64,000 bases of DNA from Siphonodentalium dalli (taxonomy: Eukaryota > Mollusca > Scaphopoda > Gadilida > Siphonodentaliidae): NCBI GenBank assembly GCA_032622095.1, contig CP136066.1, positions 52,418,609 to 52,482,608 of the forward strand. The letters run 5' to 3'. The notes beneath the pieces are model-generated. The model had not been told where the DNA came from, did no database searches, and saw only the letters and a list, made by a program, of their open reading frames with translations. Below, piece after piece: positions 11,675 to 24,395 of the stretch; the first letter of the stretch is position 1; each line of letters opens with the position of its first letter. The position numbers were made by a program, and so were the translations under genes.

Positions 11675-13045
11675 CGGAAAGTTGAAGTACCTACGTAATA
11701 CTGGCTATCCGAATGAAGAGATATACATGTATATAAAAACCAAAATAGAAGATGACTGCTTGCGACAATGTTTTCCAAAAAAATTCAAAGCATTCGATAG
11801 CTCCCATCTAGTCAGCCCGAAGATCAATATGAAGTTTGGTGACTATCAGATGAGGGATATGTCTGTACAGTTGCTAAACAATTCAGTCATGCAAAAGAGG
11901 ATCAAACAGTAAGATACCAAATTGCTGCCTGTGGTAATGTTTTTAAACGAAATTCGGGAAAATTAGATTACTCTCACCCTGGTTATCCAGAAGATCATTG
12001 TGGAATCTGGTGACGATCGGACAAGGGGTGTCGTCTGTAGGATCAACCAAATTATTTAGCCATAAAAATAGTAAAATTCAAGATCACCGCTGGCAGTGAT
12101 GTCTTCACAAGGACAGTTTGAGAACAAAATATGGCTCACATCTAGCGGTGACCCAAAATATCCACATGAGAAAAAGTTCTCCAATAAAAGCTGGCTGCAG
12201 GGTGCGCCAATTGATTCAAATTCGAAATTTAGCAGGGTGTACTGCTTGTGGCCATGTTTCCCCCGCAAATTTGATAGACTGATGGACAAAACCACTGAAT
12301 CCGTTGAATCAATATACATGTATACATGGATTAATTTATATGCATTTTTATAGACAGTACTGGTATATAAAGGTACTGAAAATAACAATATTACTAGTAT
12401 ACACAAAATAAACCATATATCATGGCTATGGGTTCTAATATCCGAATATGACAGCTGAGAACTTGGTGTGAATTGAAGAGTGGTGGTGTCTCAAGTATAT
12501 CTAACCCTCCACGTTAGTAACATGCCATTAAATGTCATAAGTATAATCTAGCTTGAGGACAGAAGTTATCCATAAAACCCCCCTTAATTCAACCAGGTCC
12601 TCGCGCGATGTATGGTCGATCACATGATGATCTATGGGGGATTAGAATTGTTGTATAAAAACAGCACTGCATGTAAATATAAAATAAAATAGTGCTACAT
12701 CTTATTACATATTATTGCCATATATAATCAGTGACTATACAGACAGTCTGACAAAATAAAGTTTCAGTGACACTCTATCCGAAGAGGGGAATAATTCCAT
12801 CTGTTACAGTCAATGGAGCAATTATGAATCTGGAAAGGTGAAATTTCTAAGTAATACTAGATATCGACATGACGCGATAACATATAACGTAAATGCAATA
12901 TGGCCGCTGGCGACCATTTTTTCCTATAAAATAAAAAAATATATTTGATAGCTCTCATCTGATAGATCAATATCAAGATAAATATGAAGTTTGGTGATGA
13001 TCGAATGAGTGAAGTGGACTGTGCTAAACGGTTTAGTAATGCTTA
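11675..13045. repeat. Diverged direct repeat pair
   Basis: About 11675-11910 and 12830-13040 share GTAATACT, GATAGCTC(C/T)CATCT, AATATGAAGTTTGGTGA and a common order of further short blocks. The first copy has a 76-codon frame from 11682, but the second copy does not preserve it, so it is unlikely to be a gene. Confidence 0.45.
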
Positions 13046-13345
13046 AAAAGATTCTTACCTTAATATTTTTATGTTCACTTTATAAACTTCACTGAGTCAT
13101 CTTTGTCATGTATTGAGTTTGATATCTTTTGTTAACAGTTTATAAATCATGTATGTCTCATGTTTGTTATTTTAATTTATGTGTTTATTATCATTAAATA
13201 AAGTTGAATTCCTTAAAAAGATTCTTACCTCAATGTTTTTATGTTCACTTTATAAACTCCACTGAGTCATCTTTGTCATGTATTGCATTTGATATCTTTT
13301 GTTAACAGTTTATAAATTATGTATGTCTCGTGTTCGTTATTACAT
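13042..13345. repeat. Tandem duplication, 170-bp period
   Basis: CTTAAAAAGATTCTTACCT begins at 13042 and again at 13212. About 135 bases then match with few changes, including CACTGAGTCATCTTTGTCAT and TTTGTTAACAGTTTATAAA. Non-coding. Confidence 0.8.
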
Positions 13346-14197
13346 TATATACCCTTTATAGTGTGTTTCAGCTGGTTTCAGAACGAAAAATAAAATGAAT
13401 AAAATCAACAAATTTGTAAATTTAAAAACAATTCAAACGTTGTTGTATTCCATGTCCCAGCCCGGACATATACACCAAATTTCAATAATATTCATTGAGA
13501 AACAACTGACCAAACGCCATATAGCACCCCGTATACATCTTTTATTCCGAGCTGGCCTTTTATTCCGAGTTGGCACACGTCGATTGGGGCGAGTTAGCCC
13601 TGGGGCGAGTACGCCGATTCCGACACCTTCTCTATTTGCAGCAGGTATACGTTTACGCTGATTTACGCGTAATTTAATTTACAAAGTTCCCCAATTGGTA
13701 TCGTAAATAGAGCGACCTTGTTTGACAGAGAATGCCTCTGTTATTGATTATCAAGTTGCTATACATTAAAAACGACAAATTCACATGCTCGTTCAAGCGC
13801 AGTAGTCTATTTTCCCCATGTTAAATGACATCCACAAATACTAAATAACGCTAACCTACTGCGAATGTTTGACACGACAACTGTTAACATATTTGGGCTG
13901 AATTCATCTGACGCGGTATTATTCCTCAAAATAAACAACAAAACCATCGTTACTAGGAAATGTAGTTTGGGCTAACATTTACATAAATCCTCCACATCAT
14001 TTATCCCGCTCCACATCATTTATCCCGACACACACGTCAGATGAAAAACAGCCATGAAGTAAACGGTCAAATTGGCCGAAATAATAGTAGAGCCATGAGA
14101 CCACACTTGTTGTAGTTTGGTGTTCCAGACGAGTCACGTGTAGCCATACTAACCTATATTACGATAATTCACAAGTGACTCGTCCTCTACATTCCAG
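13346..14197. other. Non-coding stretch upstream of first exon seen
   Basis: Apart from a short direct repeat near 13990-14025 (TCCACATCATTTATCCCG, twice) I see no feature. It is presumably intron or flank of the EGF/TSP1 gene. Confidence 0.4.
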
Positions 14198-14293
14198 AAT
14201 CTGATTGTGATGAACCTTGCTACAACGGAGGATCGTGTGTTGACGAGGCGTGTATATGTGCACCAGGATATGAGGGGTGGCAATGTCAAATAG
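14198..14293 (+). CDS. EGF-like domain exon (EGF/TSP1 gene)
   Basis: An internal exon encoding one complete EGF-like module. The acceptor is ATTCCAG before 14198 and the donor GTAGGT after 14293. Reading in phase 1 gives six cysteines spaced C-x3-C-x5-C-x4-C-x1-C-x8-C, with the typical CYNGGSC and [12 protein letters not shown] segments. It is 96 bases long, phase 1-1, as in shuffled extracellular modules. EGF modules fold through three disulphides and serve extracellular protein-protein contacts, so the product is probably secreted or on the cell surface. The calcium-binding signature (Asp-x-Asp/Asn-Glu before Cys1) is not evident. The next exon (TSP1) follows after a 219-base intron. The 5' exons with signal peptide were not found and may lie outside the window. 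Confidence 0.8.
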   Translation, partial: NLIVMNLATTEDRVLTRRVYVHQDMRGGNVK

Positions 14294-14512
14294 GTAGGTT
14301 TGACAATATTTACATCTCTGGCGAGTTCGACCACGAACACTGAAATGGAACAATATCAAACGTAGACTTAGTTAATGTTGGTTTGACATCCCCCATAATA
14401 TCAACCGGACACCATTATCTTGGGTGAAACAATAAGGAGCGTTAATGTATATATCTGTGCATATATTATTCAAATTAATTTCGAAAGTAAAACCACATCA
14501 CATTATTTTCAA

Positions 14513-14683
14513 TCAACGGTGGGTGGTCGGATTGGGCTGATTCCAGTAGCTGCTCCGTACCATGTGGAGGTGGAACCAAGACACAGACGCACACGTGCAC
14601 GAATCCGCCACCTAGCTTCGGCGGAAATGACTGTGACGGAGACACTGCTCAACAAGGTTCCTGCAATGAAAACCCGTGTCTCG
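14513..14683 (+). CDS. Thrombospondin type-1 exon, acceptor lacks AG
   Basis: Phase-1 reading gives a full TSP1 repeat starting NGGWSDWADSSSCSVPCGGG, with six cysteines and the WxxW tryptophan motif. The donor is GTTGAG after 14683. By comparison with the second TSP1 exon, the exon should start at 14513, but the two bases before it are AA (ATTTTCAA), not AG, and no nearby AG fits. Either the acceptor is mutated, a non-canonical site is used, the reference has an error, or the exon is dead. The coding part is otherwise intact. Ser/Thr of the POFUT2 O-fucosylation consensus (C-x2-3-S/T-C-x2-G) is replaced by Pro (CSVPCGGG), so fucosylation is not expected; WSDW could be C-mannosylated. A 121-codon frame over the same bases is a shadow. 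Confidence 0.7.
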
Positions 14684-15409
14684 GTTGAGTATTTTATAAC
14701 TCAGTATCATTTCGGTGTCCTCAGATGTGACATTTCTTTCTGGTCAACAATTACAACAAAACATGTCGCCATGCAACTAGTTTAGAAGAAACGTTTATTA
14801 AATTAATATCCAAAAACATAACTGTACATAAGCAGCACAATGTTGTCATACATAATCATCTTGAAAACCCCACATAGAGGAGCGGCCAAATCCAAAAAGG
14901 GCTTTAGTTTTCGAGATACCCCTACCCTCGGTAGAACAAGTTGAAACCAACTTTTTCTGGAAGGTAAATATATATCATTTATGAAAATGATTCTTGGCCT
15001 TACCGGAATTGGTGGCAGTTATGTATGGTATGACTATTTGTGAAGGTACCCTACCGAAAAATTAGCCTGTTTTCAGCGGTTGACCAGCTATACACAATTG
15101 GTTAACAGTTAAGCACATCACCAAAAAACCAGAACGTTCTATTTGTTATTATGGGGTACATGGTGATACTAGATTGGAAAGTTCTTATTTTTTCTGGTTT
15201 GTTTGAGATTTCACGACGTCATGGTGGAGAATGTAACGTTCTGCGTCAAAACATCATGACGATTCAGAGAAACTGTCGCCCGTCAACTCTGTACAAAACT
15301 AGCACGCTGGATTGAGCGTATCTTGTCATATATGTTTGGAAAGACTGGAGTATTTTCTACCGGGAGATATTAACTTTATTTTCCTGATCCTACAAATATT
15401 GCAATAATA
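14684..15409. other. Intronic stretch, no feature seen
   Basis: Sequence between the first TSP1 exon and a satellite block. No gene or repeat recognised. Confidence 0.4.
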
Positions 15410-16400
15410 GGCAAAAACTTAACCCTCCCCAATGTCATAAAAAGCTGAATATAGCCATCGCCGGGGATTGGATCCCAGAATGATAGAATAGTGCGTAGTG
15501 TTTGCTTTTATTTAGTTTAGAACACACATAACAAGTGTAAAATATGAATTTCCAACCATATTCACCATTAGAAGAGTATAAAAATCCAAGATGGCGTCCA
15601 ATATGTCGGTCAGTTTTTATTTTAAGACTTTGTGAAGCGACATACGAAAAATCCCGAAAAGGAACGTCCCCAGTGGTAAAATCTATATTATTGTAATGAT
15701 TACATATAATAACATTTCATATCAAACATTAATTTGACCATTAGTACATATTTTCAATTGGTAAACTAATAGGTAAAAATATATCCCTCCATCCAATGTC
15801 ATAAAATTCGAAATAAAGTTATCGCCTGGGATTGGACCCACGAGTGATAGCATTATGCGCAGTATTTTGTTTTATTTAATCTACAACAAACATACGGAGT
15901 GACAAGTATGAATTTCCATCCATATTCACTATTAGAAGAGTATGAAACAACAAGATGGCGTCCAATATGGCGTCCAATTTTAATTGTACCACTTACCGAA
16001 CGGACATACGAACGAACTATAAAGGGGACGTCCCATGTGGCATATAGTATATCAGTGAAGTGACTACATAGACGATAGTTCTAATGATACAGTAGTTTCA
16101 CCGTCAGTCCATCTTATCAGTTGGAGAATTAGTAAACAAAAACTTAACCGCCACCCAGTCACATGTGACTATAGTCCAGAATGCAAAGAATTAAGCAAAT
16201 CGTTCGGAATTACTTTGTGTTGAATGTGTTGAATACAACGAAGAAACATAAAATGTAAAATTTGCATCCACATCTGGTCTTAGGAAACAACCAAAATCCA
16301 AGATGACGCACAATTCTAATGTCAACACGCTGCGAACAATGAATACGAAAGCCGGTCAAAATATATCATATGGCAGTTTGAAGCGATATATTGTTTAGAT
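15410..16400 (+). repeat. Long-period satellite, about three units
   Basis: Units of about 350 bases share AATGTCATAAAA, ATCGCC(T/G)GGGATTGGA, GATAG(A/C)AT(A/T), AATTTCCA(A/T)CCATATTCAC, CAAGATGGCGTCCAATATG and GGGACGT(C)CC. The third unit is more diverged. Reverse-oriented units of the same family occupy about 19060-20111. Confidence 0.7.
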
Positions 16401-19059
16401 TATGTGTTTGTATTAGACGTCGATATGTTTGAGTGATGGTGGTAAGACAACATTTTTTCAGATAAAGCTTTGACATGACTGTCTCAAATTAACTTCCATA
16501 AACTGTCGACCAGCTCCGTGCGGGCTGGAAAGCCGTGTCTTTCCTGTTGCCATTGGTTTGGTAGTATCCTACATCAGGTTCCAAATGTCACACCCTCAGC
16601 TATGACGCAGGTGTGACGCCAGGATTAATACTGGATGGAAATTTGCATTTGTTGAATGTTTAGGTTGTTTTGTTTAGCAATTATCAGGAACTTTATATCA
16701 AATATTTGGAGAAAGACAAACCAACCAAAATAAAAAACACTTAGCGAAATTCCGAGAATGACTTAAATAGTTTAATTTGCCGGATCGTGTATCGTGTATC
16801 GATCTCCAATGCGCATTTGACTATTGTTTGACAGATTTGATGTAATTTTGAGACGTTAGGTAAGTAAAGCATTAACAATATGTAGACAACTGGTAATAAT
16901 AGAGGATGGTCATTAACCGTTACAAATAATCATGCACTCGATGCGGTACGAAGTGATGTTGTAATGGTCAATACTAACATGTGACTATCATTAATATATT
17001 GTGACAGTCTTGAATGTGCAGCCTTCCTTAACATGTCCTTTTGAATGACCACCAACATTTTCAGAGATCCTTGCAACAGTTTTGGCCAAATGAAACATTA
17101 AATAACAGAATCACCATCTGCTGTTATATTATATGCAGTAACGCAAAAAAAAAATGGCATACACTTTGAAATCCAGCAAATAAGATATCGAATCGATTTC
17201 TGGTTTTGGAAAAGTGGGATATGAGTCCACGAGCAATCAAAGTTCACACATCATAGTCACTGCCTATTAATGTAACACGAGACTCATCATCGCACACACA
17301 GAAAATGCTCTTTAATGACATAACATTGGACCACAATGTCCATATAATGCAATCAGCGTAAAAATAGGTTATAAATAGGCATTATAGTGATCGAGAGGTT
17401 ACTGCTTTGTATAATCGTCCGCGTTTCGGCTTAGTCAAATAAGAGAACAACACCGCATACATATGCATATAAGTTGTTCTCGCCATATGTTGCTTGATGT
17501 GCATGTTCTTCTGTACATTGATATTTTAGTCTCGACTAATATGTGAGTTATATTGTTGTGAATGTCAATCGGATTCATATATGTTGCAAACAGAAGATAT
17601 TGAGTTTCCGGGCTAGACTAATTGAAATTGAATCTTCTATATCTCGGGCGGATATCATATCTGTATTAGTTCTTATGGACGTGGGTCCGGACTACATGTA
17701 TAGTAATATCTCTAATACTAATACATTTTATTGATACATAGGTGATAGTGCGATAATCTCCACTGAATATGCACGTTGGTGTTGCATTTATGATTGCCGT
17801 TAGATTATAATCATAATCACGCAACTCACTAGCAAACCAGAATGTCACTAAAACGTTGTGTTATCCACGGTTCTTTTGAGTTTGGTGTCATTTGAAATGG
17901 ATAAAATGGTAAGTAATGAAGAACTGGAGGCTAGTAGCAAATATAAACACAATTGAAATGGCGACATGCATAAGGCAATTCACAATAAACACTAGTCATT
18001 ACTCTTGATATATAGATATTCTGATTGTGTTTATGGTTTGGTCTATGGCGACTAGGCCATATTACGACATACATTGTATTCTGATGGGTGGCGGAAAGAC
18101 ATCGCCGATCTTACCGCGGAATCAATATATTCAGTCCATACATAAGCCACCTACCCCCAAACTAGCACAGATACTCTAAAGTTATTTTCACTTAACATGG
18201 ACCTCATATCAGTGTTGCTGATCAGGATTCATAACACCTTCGTCGTTGATCTATAGTGTTTTATGGGGATACAAGTAACTGAGTGTAAGTCAGAGTGATG
18301 TAATCAACCAAATGTCACTGGCATATAGTGTTGTGTTCTTGTTCGCCCAGTAGAGTCATTTGCGTTTCTCAAGAAAACATGGACATGCCATGATCAAGTG
18401 CCCATTGCTGTAAATGCATAAATTCACATTGTATGACTCATATTCAATGAAAATGTGGGAATTATAAATGTATTTCTCACATCCATCTGTCTCTCTGTCT
18501 CTATAAACATGTCGTCACTGGAGTCATGTTTGACCTTTAGTCACTGATCGTTAATTGAATGGTTGGCTATCAGAGCCATGTAGTTTTTATGATTGATAAA
18601 AGCAAATGTTGCTCATCTTTATGAAGATAACATATATGTTAATGTTATTCCATTCCAAAATATTATTATTGAAAAGTTAACTTATCGACCACCGGCACTA
18701 GAGCGAACAAACAAACCATTTGAACAGTTGTTGAAAACGTCTGGAACTTCAACAACAAATCCAACACAAAGCATCACAAAAGGACGTCTCTTCTCTGGCT
18801 GTTGTACTTCTTCTCAAAATTGAAGTGACATCCATATTATGGGATGCCATCTTGTATTTTGAGATCCATCTGATAGCGAGTGTGGTTATCACATAATTAT
18901 GTCGCACAAAATGACATTTGCAACTGCGCATTTGTTGTGTTATTCTTGGTTATGATTCTCAGAGGTACCTTTGTGCGCAATGTTATAACTTTAGAGATGA
19001 GGACTGATGAGTTTTGTGTTTATTATTTCGCAAATTAAAAGATAATTATGTTAATGACA
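16401..19059. other. Non-coding stretch between inverted satellite blocks
   Basis: About 2.7 kb of AT-rich sequence with no exon, RNA gene or internal repeat that I can support. It lies between oppositely oriented copies of one satellite. Confidence 0.4.
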
Positions 19060-20111
19060 GAACTACTATTTCCTATGACTAATGTAATGAAATGAATGTA
19101 ATGAATCGCCACAATATATATACCACTGGAGACGTCATTTGTCATGTTTTTCCCCGTATTTGTTTTCACGAGGTGTTATAAATTGGAGACATGACAAAGT
19201 TCATCTGATTTTTTGTTTATATGTTTGACCACCATATTTTGGTCACCGTCATCACGCAAACAATAAATTGCCATTTAGTAATGGAAACACACACTGTAGC
19301 TAATACATCGCATAAGTAATACCATATGAGACGTTCTTTTCCCGCATATCGTATTAGTTGTTCACAAAGTGTTGACATTAAACTTAACTGCCACGTTGGC
19401 CGCCATTATGGCGCAACAGTGGATGTGACTTCAAACTTTTTGTTTCTCTATCGTATGCAGCACAAATGAAATCCAAAATGTATGCTCATTTCTTTTTGGC
19501 CTGTACTACAATCCCCAGTGGCTCATTTGTGTGGAAGTTTGTGACTGTAGGGGTGGTTAAGTGTTTTGTCTAATTATTTCATCAATTGATAATATGGATC
19601 AATGCTGAATCTAATGTTTAATATGAAATATTCTATTTTGTCAGTACAATGATATATAATATACCACTGGGGACGTTCCTTTTCTGAATTTGTCGTATAC
19701 CCGTTCACTAAGTCTTGAAATTAAATTGGCCGCCATATTGAACGCCATCTTGTATTATGATACTCTTGAAATAACAAATCTGGATGGCAATTTTCTCTGG
19801 CCAATTTGCATGTGTATTCTACATTAAATAAAACAAAATACTGCGCATTATTCGATCATTCGTGTTCCAATCCCAGGCGACAACTTTAGTTAGAATTTTA
19901 TGACATTGAACGGCGGAATAAATTTTGGACTATTATTTTACCAATTGATAAGATGTATTATTGGTGAAACTAATGTTTCATATGACATGCTATTCTATAT
20001 GGTCATTAAAATAATATACATTTTACCACTGGGGGTTTTTTTCTGGAAGTTTCGTATATCGCTTCACTAAGTCTTAAAATAAAAACTGAATGCCATATTG
20101 GACGCCATCTT
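19060..20111 (-). repeat. Long-period satellite, inverted units
   Basis: These are units of the 15410-16400 family in the opposite orientation, recognisable from (A/T)CCACTGG(G/A)GACGT, TGGCCGCCATATTGAACGCC, AATGCGCAGTA-type segments and AATTTTATGACATTGA. The last unit breaks off at GACGCCATCTT, where LINE sequence begins at 20112. Confidence 0.65.
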
Positions 20112-20831
20112 GATGCCGCTCGAATTGTTAGTGGGTTAAATAAATCTGTTTCGAATGAAAAACTCCTCACTGAACTAGGATGGCCTACACTTTACACCAG
20201 ACGCGAACACCATAAATTTAATACTTGGCAGAAAATAATTCTTGGTAAAGCTCCCAATTATCTGAGTACACTTTTGCCGACCTTTGCTAAAGATCAATCT
20301 ACCTACTCACATCGATACCCATTATTATTCTTACAGCAACGCAACAATACAGAACGTTTTAAATCGACCTTTCTGCCTGAGATGGTAATTAAATGGAATG
20401 CAGTGGTAATAAATGGTTCATATGATCGCACCAAAACCGACATATTGAAATTAATGTATGACAAATTGCCTATATTTCCCCCAAAACCGCCGCCATACTT
20501 CAATTCAGGCACTCGCAAATGGAACATCGTGCACACCAAGCTAAGGAATAACTGCAGTGATTTAAATTTTGATAAACTTGAAAACTATATTTCTATAACA
20601 GCTCACTGTCAATGTGGGTTTTAGATTGAAGACGCCTCACATTTTTTCTTCCAGTGCCCGTTATTTGAAGAGAGTCGCTTAATATTCATCCAACGCCTTT
20701 GGCTAAATAGAGTTTTCGTTGATAGGATTGAAGATATCCTCTTTGGTCAAAGCAAACTATCCAATACTTTAAATATTAAATTGTTTCGCAATAAGCAAAC
20801 TTTCATTGCATCATCGGGTAGATTTCATTGA
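20112..20831 (+). pseudogene. LINE C-terminal fragment with stop
   Basis: Translation from 20112 opens with DAARIVSGLNKSVSNEKLL, matching DAARIVTGLTRSVPNNAVL of copy 1 (7776 onward) and the same region of the minus-strand LINE. It continues through LPTFAKDQSTYSHRYP and SGTRKWNIVHTKLRNNCSDL to the C-terminal knuckle CQCGF-(TAG)-IEDASHFFFQC, where a stop at 20622-20624 interrupts the Cys-x-Cys-x8-His-x4-Cys pattern. RT catalytic motifs are absent because of 5' truncation. It is not functional. Confidence 0.8.
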
Positions 20832-21186
20832 CGGAAAACCTTCAAAATCCAAATAAGCCTATATCTTCATACATTCCCCATATTGCCATCAAAATACTCG
20901 GCTCAGCTCGCCATAGGACCTACATCCCATCCTTGATATCTGTCTACTCACTTTATACCCCACCCTCATTCTCGACCCTCCTCGTTTTAGGTACTACATT
21001 CCAATTATAAGCTAATATTGAGTCCTACATAATTCCATATACAATTAAATATTGTTAAGGGAGAGGAGCAATATTCTAAGTTGAATAACTTGTGCTCCCA
21101 TCCCTTTTGATTAACTCATATCTTATTTCATATTCTAATTTGTTAAATGTATTATGTAATGAGGGTCAAATAAAATATGTTCAAAC
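20112..21186 (+). mobile_element. CR1/L2-type LINE 3' stub, copy 2
   Basis: This carries the C-terminal third of the LINE protein and the 3' UTR. The 3' UTR contains GGGAGAGGAGCA...TGTGCTCCCATCCC, a good potential stem-loop (21059-21104), and ends AATAAAATATGTTCAAAC like copy 1. The 5' break lies inside the satellite at 20111/20112. No target duplication was found, so the junction may have been altered later. Confidence 0.8.
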
Positions 21187-22335
21187 AAAATAGGGTTATG
21201 CATGTTGTTAATGATAAACACATTACTGAGCATATAATCTAGAATTTATAACAAAATGTGATTGTGTAACTTATTAAGATACTTTAATCAGTTAAGTACA
21301 TAACTGTGGATCGTTTGATAACATGCATGAGTATGACACTGGCAGCGTTTCATTCCATATATTCACTTCCCCAGCATTTCCTGAGTAGAATGTTCGTTGG
21401 ACAACATATGCACACTTCATTTGATAATTTGGTAGTAATGACTCTGTCATGTTCTGGAAATTGCGATTTATATAACCTGTGGAAATATAAAAATCATTCT
21501 CAAGTAAGAAAATTGTCAACTCATTATATCTGCTGGCTAAAATGGATCGATGTGTGAACATGTGAATATATGTGTGTGTGACGTGAGCGTTACCTGCAGT
21601 ACGAGCGTTACCTATTTTATATAAATAGGTCTAAGACAAACAACAATTGTTAACAATTTGCCAACAAGTACATATTAAAACTATTCCAGAGAAATGTTGT
21701 TTCTCGTGCACTATTTAAATGAATAGTTTAACTCCGTTTAGTGACGGTATTGACGATTAAAGTGAAATTGTTTGAGCACAATCGCAATTTGCTATACGCC
21801 GACAATAGGCAAGTTAAACTTGTTGGGAAGGCATCACTAAGAACTCAAAACATCTAATGGAAATTGATCTAATCCTTCAATTTTATTTTTTTACTCCGCC
21901 TTCTTTCCGGTGGGTCTACTAGCGGATACTTGAACAATAAAACTATATAGAACTCAGTACTTACATTGAGGTGATAATTCCGTCGGCCATTTGTACACTA
22001 AAAATAGTAACCACGTGACCGAGTTTGGTGGCCCTGCGCAATCACCATCATTTTCTTTGTACGACATCGCGAAAATAGAAACATAAAACATCCATCATTT
22101 TTACTTTGAAAACGAATACAAATTATCATACATTATAATAGCTAACGGCCTTTAATTTATTGGTTACTTTTGGAAAACGACAGACGATCGTTGGAATATT
22201 TTCCAGTTCGACAAAAATTAAAACGTGTTAACTCTGCAGCTTATTGCACCGTCATAACCTCACATTAATGGGAGATCTAATTATTTTCTGTAATTATTTT
22301 CTGTGTTATAAATTTGTGTTATATCCATTCTTCAG
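21187..22335. other. Intronic stretch, no feature seen
   Basis: No supported gene or repeat between the LINE stub and the second TSP1 exon. Confidence 0.4.
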
Positions 22336-22503
22336 TTAATGGAGGTTGGTCGATTTGGGTTGATGGTGTGTGTTCAACAACATGCGGAGATGGGCAAACG
22401 ACTCGTACACGAGCTTGTTCCAATCCAGAGCCGGCGTACGGTGGGGCCAACTGTTCTGGAGTTGCAAGAGAGACAATCACCTGTAACCCGGAGGACTGCC
22501 CAG
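22336..22503 (+). CDS. Thrombospondin type-1 exon (EGF/TSP1 gene)
   Basis: Acceptor CATTCTTCAG before 22336, donor GTAAGAG after 22503; 168 bases, phase 1-1. The reading NGGWSIWVDGVCSTTCGDG is followed by TRTRACSNPEPAYGGANC and CNPEDC, a complete TSP1 repeat with six cysteines in the standard order. WSIW is a C-mannosylation-type motif and CSTTCGDG fits the O-fucosylation consensus C-x2-3-(S/T)-C-x2-G, unlike the first TSP1 exon. TSP1 repeats bind matrix and cell-surface partners. It follows the first TSP1 exon after about 7.7 kb of intron that holds satellite and LINE insertions. Overlapping 61- and 68-codon frames in the area partly reflect this exon. Confidence 0.85.
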
Positions 22504-23270
22504 GTAAGAGGGTCGAATGAATGACAATACTTTTAAAAAGTACACAGGTATACAGGGTATTAACGGTTATTACCGGCCGTCGTTAATGTTTCGTCTCGGG
22601 TCGATAATATCTAGGATGGAGGTTTATTGATTATTTCGTATTGTGTATTAATTATGTCAAACAAAGGTGAGGAATGATTTCAGTTTCAATCTGCGATATC
22701 AGTATTTGTTTATACTTGTGACAATTCAATTTGTGTTCAGTTATTTATGGTAAAATCTGTTGTCATGGTAAAAATATCAAACAGTACATGGATTTGAGTT
22801 TATTCTTTAGGTGGTTAAAAATTAACAGATACTGATATATTAGATTAAACTTTCCTGATTCATTTCTATGGGAGATACGTTACTGCTAAGGTCAATAGAT
22901 AAAGTCGATCATGTCAGCTCAAGTAGTTAAGGTTTTTACCTATCTCAGCCGGCCGGCTTCGTGTAGGTAAAATCCATACTACGCGAACAGACACTGGGTA
23001 ACTAATAACATAATGTTATATGTCTTATACATCGTACCCGTAAAACTATGATAATAATATATATAGAGAGCTGTCATGTGGTATTAATTGTTTGTTAGAA
23101 CTACAGACGCTAACCCATTCGTTACGACCGCATGCATTGTAACGTGGTTAACGCTTTCTTTACTAAAACGATTATCCCACACATTTATAAAACTATACAT
23201 TGGAACGGTTTATTATTCGTTTGAAGGGGTGCTCATGTATTAATAGCAGACGACATTATAACAAACAAGG
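22504..23270. other. Intronic stretch, no feature seen
   Basis: No gene or repeat recognised before the G-rich repeat block. Confidence 0.35.
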
Positions 23271-24310
23271 GCAGAGATGTGGCGACAGGGGGCGTTTGGG
23301 GGTGGCTCACCCCAACTTTGTTCAAAATTGTCAACAGTTGGAAATTTCATACCTACCACAACATCAGTTGAAAATTTTACACCAGCAATAGGTTGAAAAT
23401 GTTCTTGTAGTTTGATTTTCAAACAATTTATTAGAGGAATTTATTGTTTTTGGAGCAATATTTGCATAATTTCCATCTTTTGGTCCGAATTTTGGACTGA
23501 AATGGCTATCAGTTGGAAATTTTCCAACCTTAGGGGGGGGGTGTCAGGTTGGATATTTCCAACTCTTGGAAACCTTGTCTCCTGGTCCCTCCCTCGTGAC
23601 CACTCAAAAACTGCTAATTAATTTAAGAAAATAATATTGTCCTACATTTGGTCAACATGGTCATTGGAATTGTCATCAGTTGGAAAATTTTCAACCTCAG
23701 TGGGGGTGTCAGGTTTGAAATTTCCAACTCGAGGAAGGCTTGAGGCTAGTCTAGATTTCAAAAATTTCGCATATGATTGTGCCGGGCCGAACTTTCTAAT
23801 TAGTTTAAGAAAGCAATATTTTACTACATTTGGTAAAAATTGTGTACTGAAACGGTCATTAGTTGGAGATTGTTTCCAACCTAAGGGTACGAGGTTTGAA
23901 ATTTCCAAAACAAGCAAAGTTTTGAGGCCAGTCTAGATGCTAGGATTTTGCGATTTTCTTGTTTAGTTTTCAAAATGTTCTCACATCGGGCCGAATAACC
24001 ATGGTCGGCACGGTGTGTCCTGGTCTTTTGTCTGTAGCCGTGTGCATTAGTCCGGATTTTGGACCACTAGAAGTTAGGATTTATGCAATTTTCAGGTTAA
24101 AAAATCTGAATGTTCTGATACCGGGTATATAGAACCATGGTTTATGAATGTATAGGCTATTAGGCCTGAGTATTTAGGTGCAAGGGATGAGCAAATGGAA
24201 TTATGGAAACTTATGTTTGGCCGGATTCAAGGGGGGGGGGGTGAATTGGAATTTTCCAAAGTTGACACCACCAACGGAGACCCTCGAGAGCCACGTCCCT
24301 GAACAAGGGC
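23271..24310. repeat. G-rich tandem repeat, three to four units
   Basis: Segments near 23510, 23675 and 23865 each carry AGTTGGA(A/G)A(T/A)T followed by TTTCCAACCT or TTTTCAACCT, a G-rich run, and then GGTTTGAAATTTCCAA. Spacing is about 170-190 bases. GTTGGAAATTTTCCAAC is itself palindromic. A related G-run with GAATTGGAATTTTCC lies near 24230. The open frames here are by-products. Confidence 0.55.
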
Positions 24311-24332
24311 AGAATAATTCATATTCACTGGT

Positions 24333-24395
24333 GGGAATTGTTCAGCTAATAAGTTCAACAAACTACCTGCTGAACTTATTAATCTGAACATTTCC
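24333..24395. repeat. Short hairpin family, copy 1
   Basis: TGTTCAGCTAATAAGTTCA and TGAACTTATTAATCTGAACA form an inverted repeat ending in ATTTCC. The same design recurs at 38313-38369, and one arm near 29848-29875. Confidence 0.6.

Noticed and set aside
12056-12406. 116-codon minus-strand frame
   Set aside because: AT-rich, no domain, overlaps a similar-length frame on the other strand and a diverged repeat region.
14420-14785. 121-codon + strand frame
   Set aside because: It is the wrong frame over the TSP1 exon at 14513-14683; the TSP1 reading has the conserved Trp and Cys residues.
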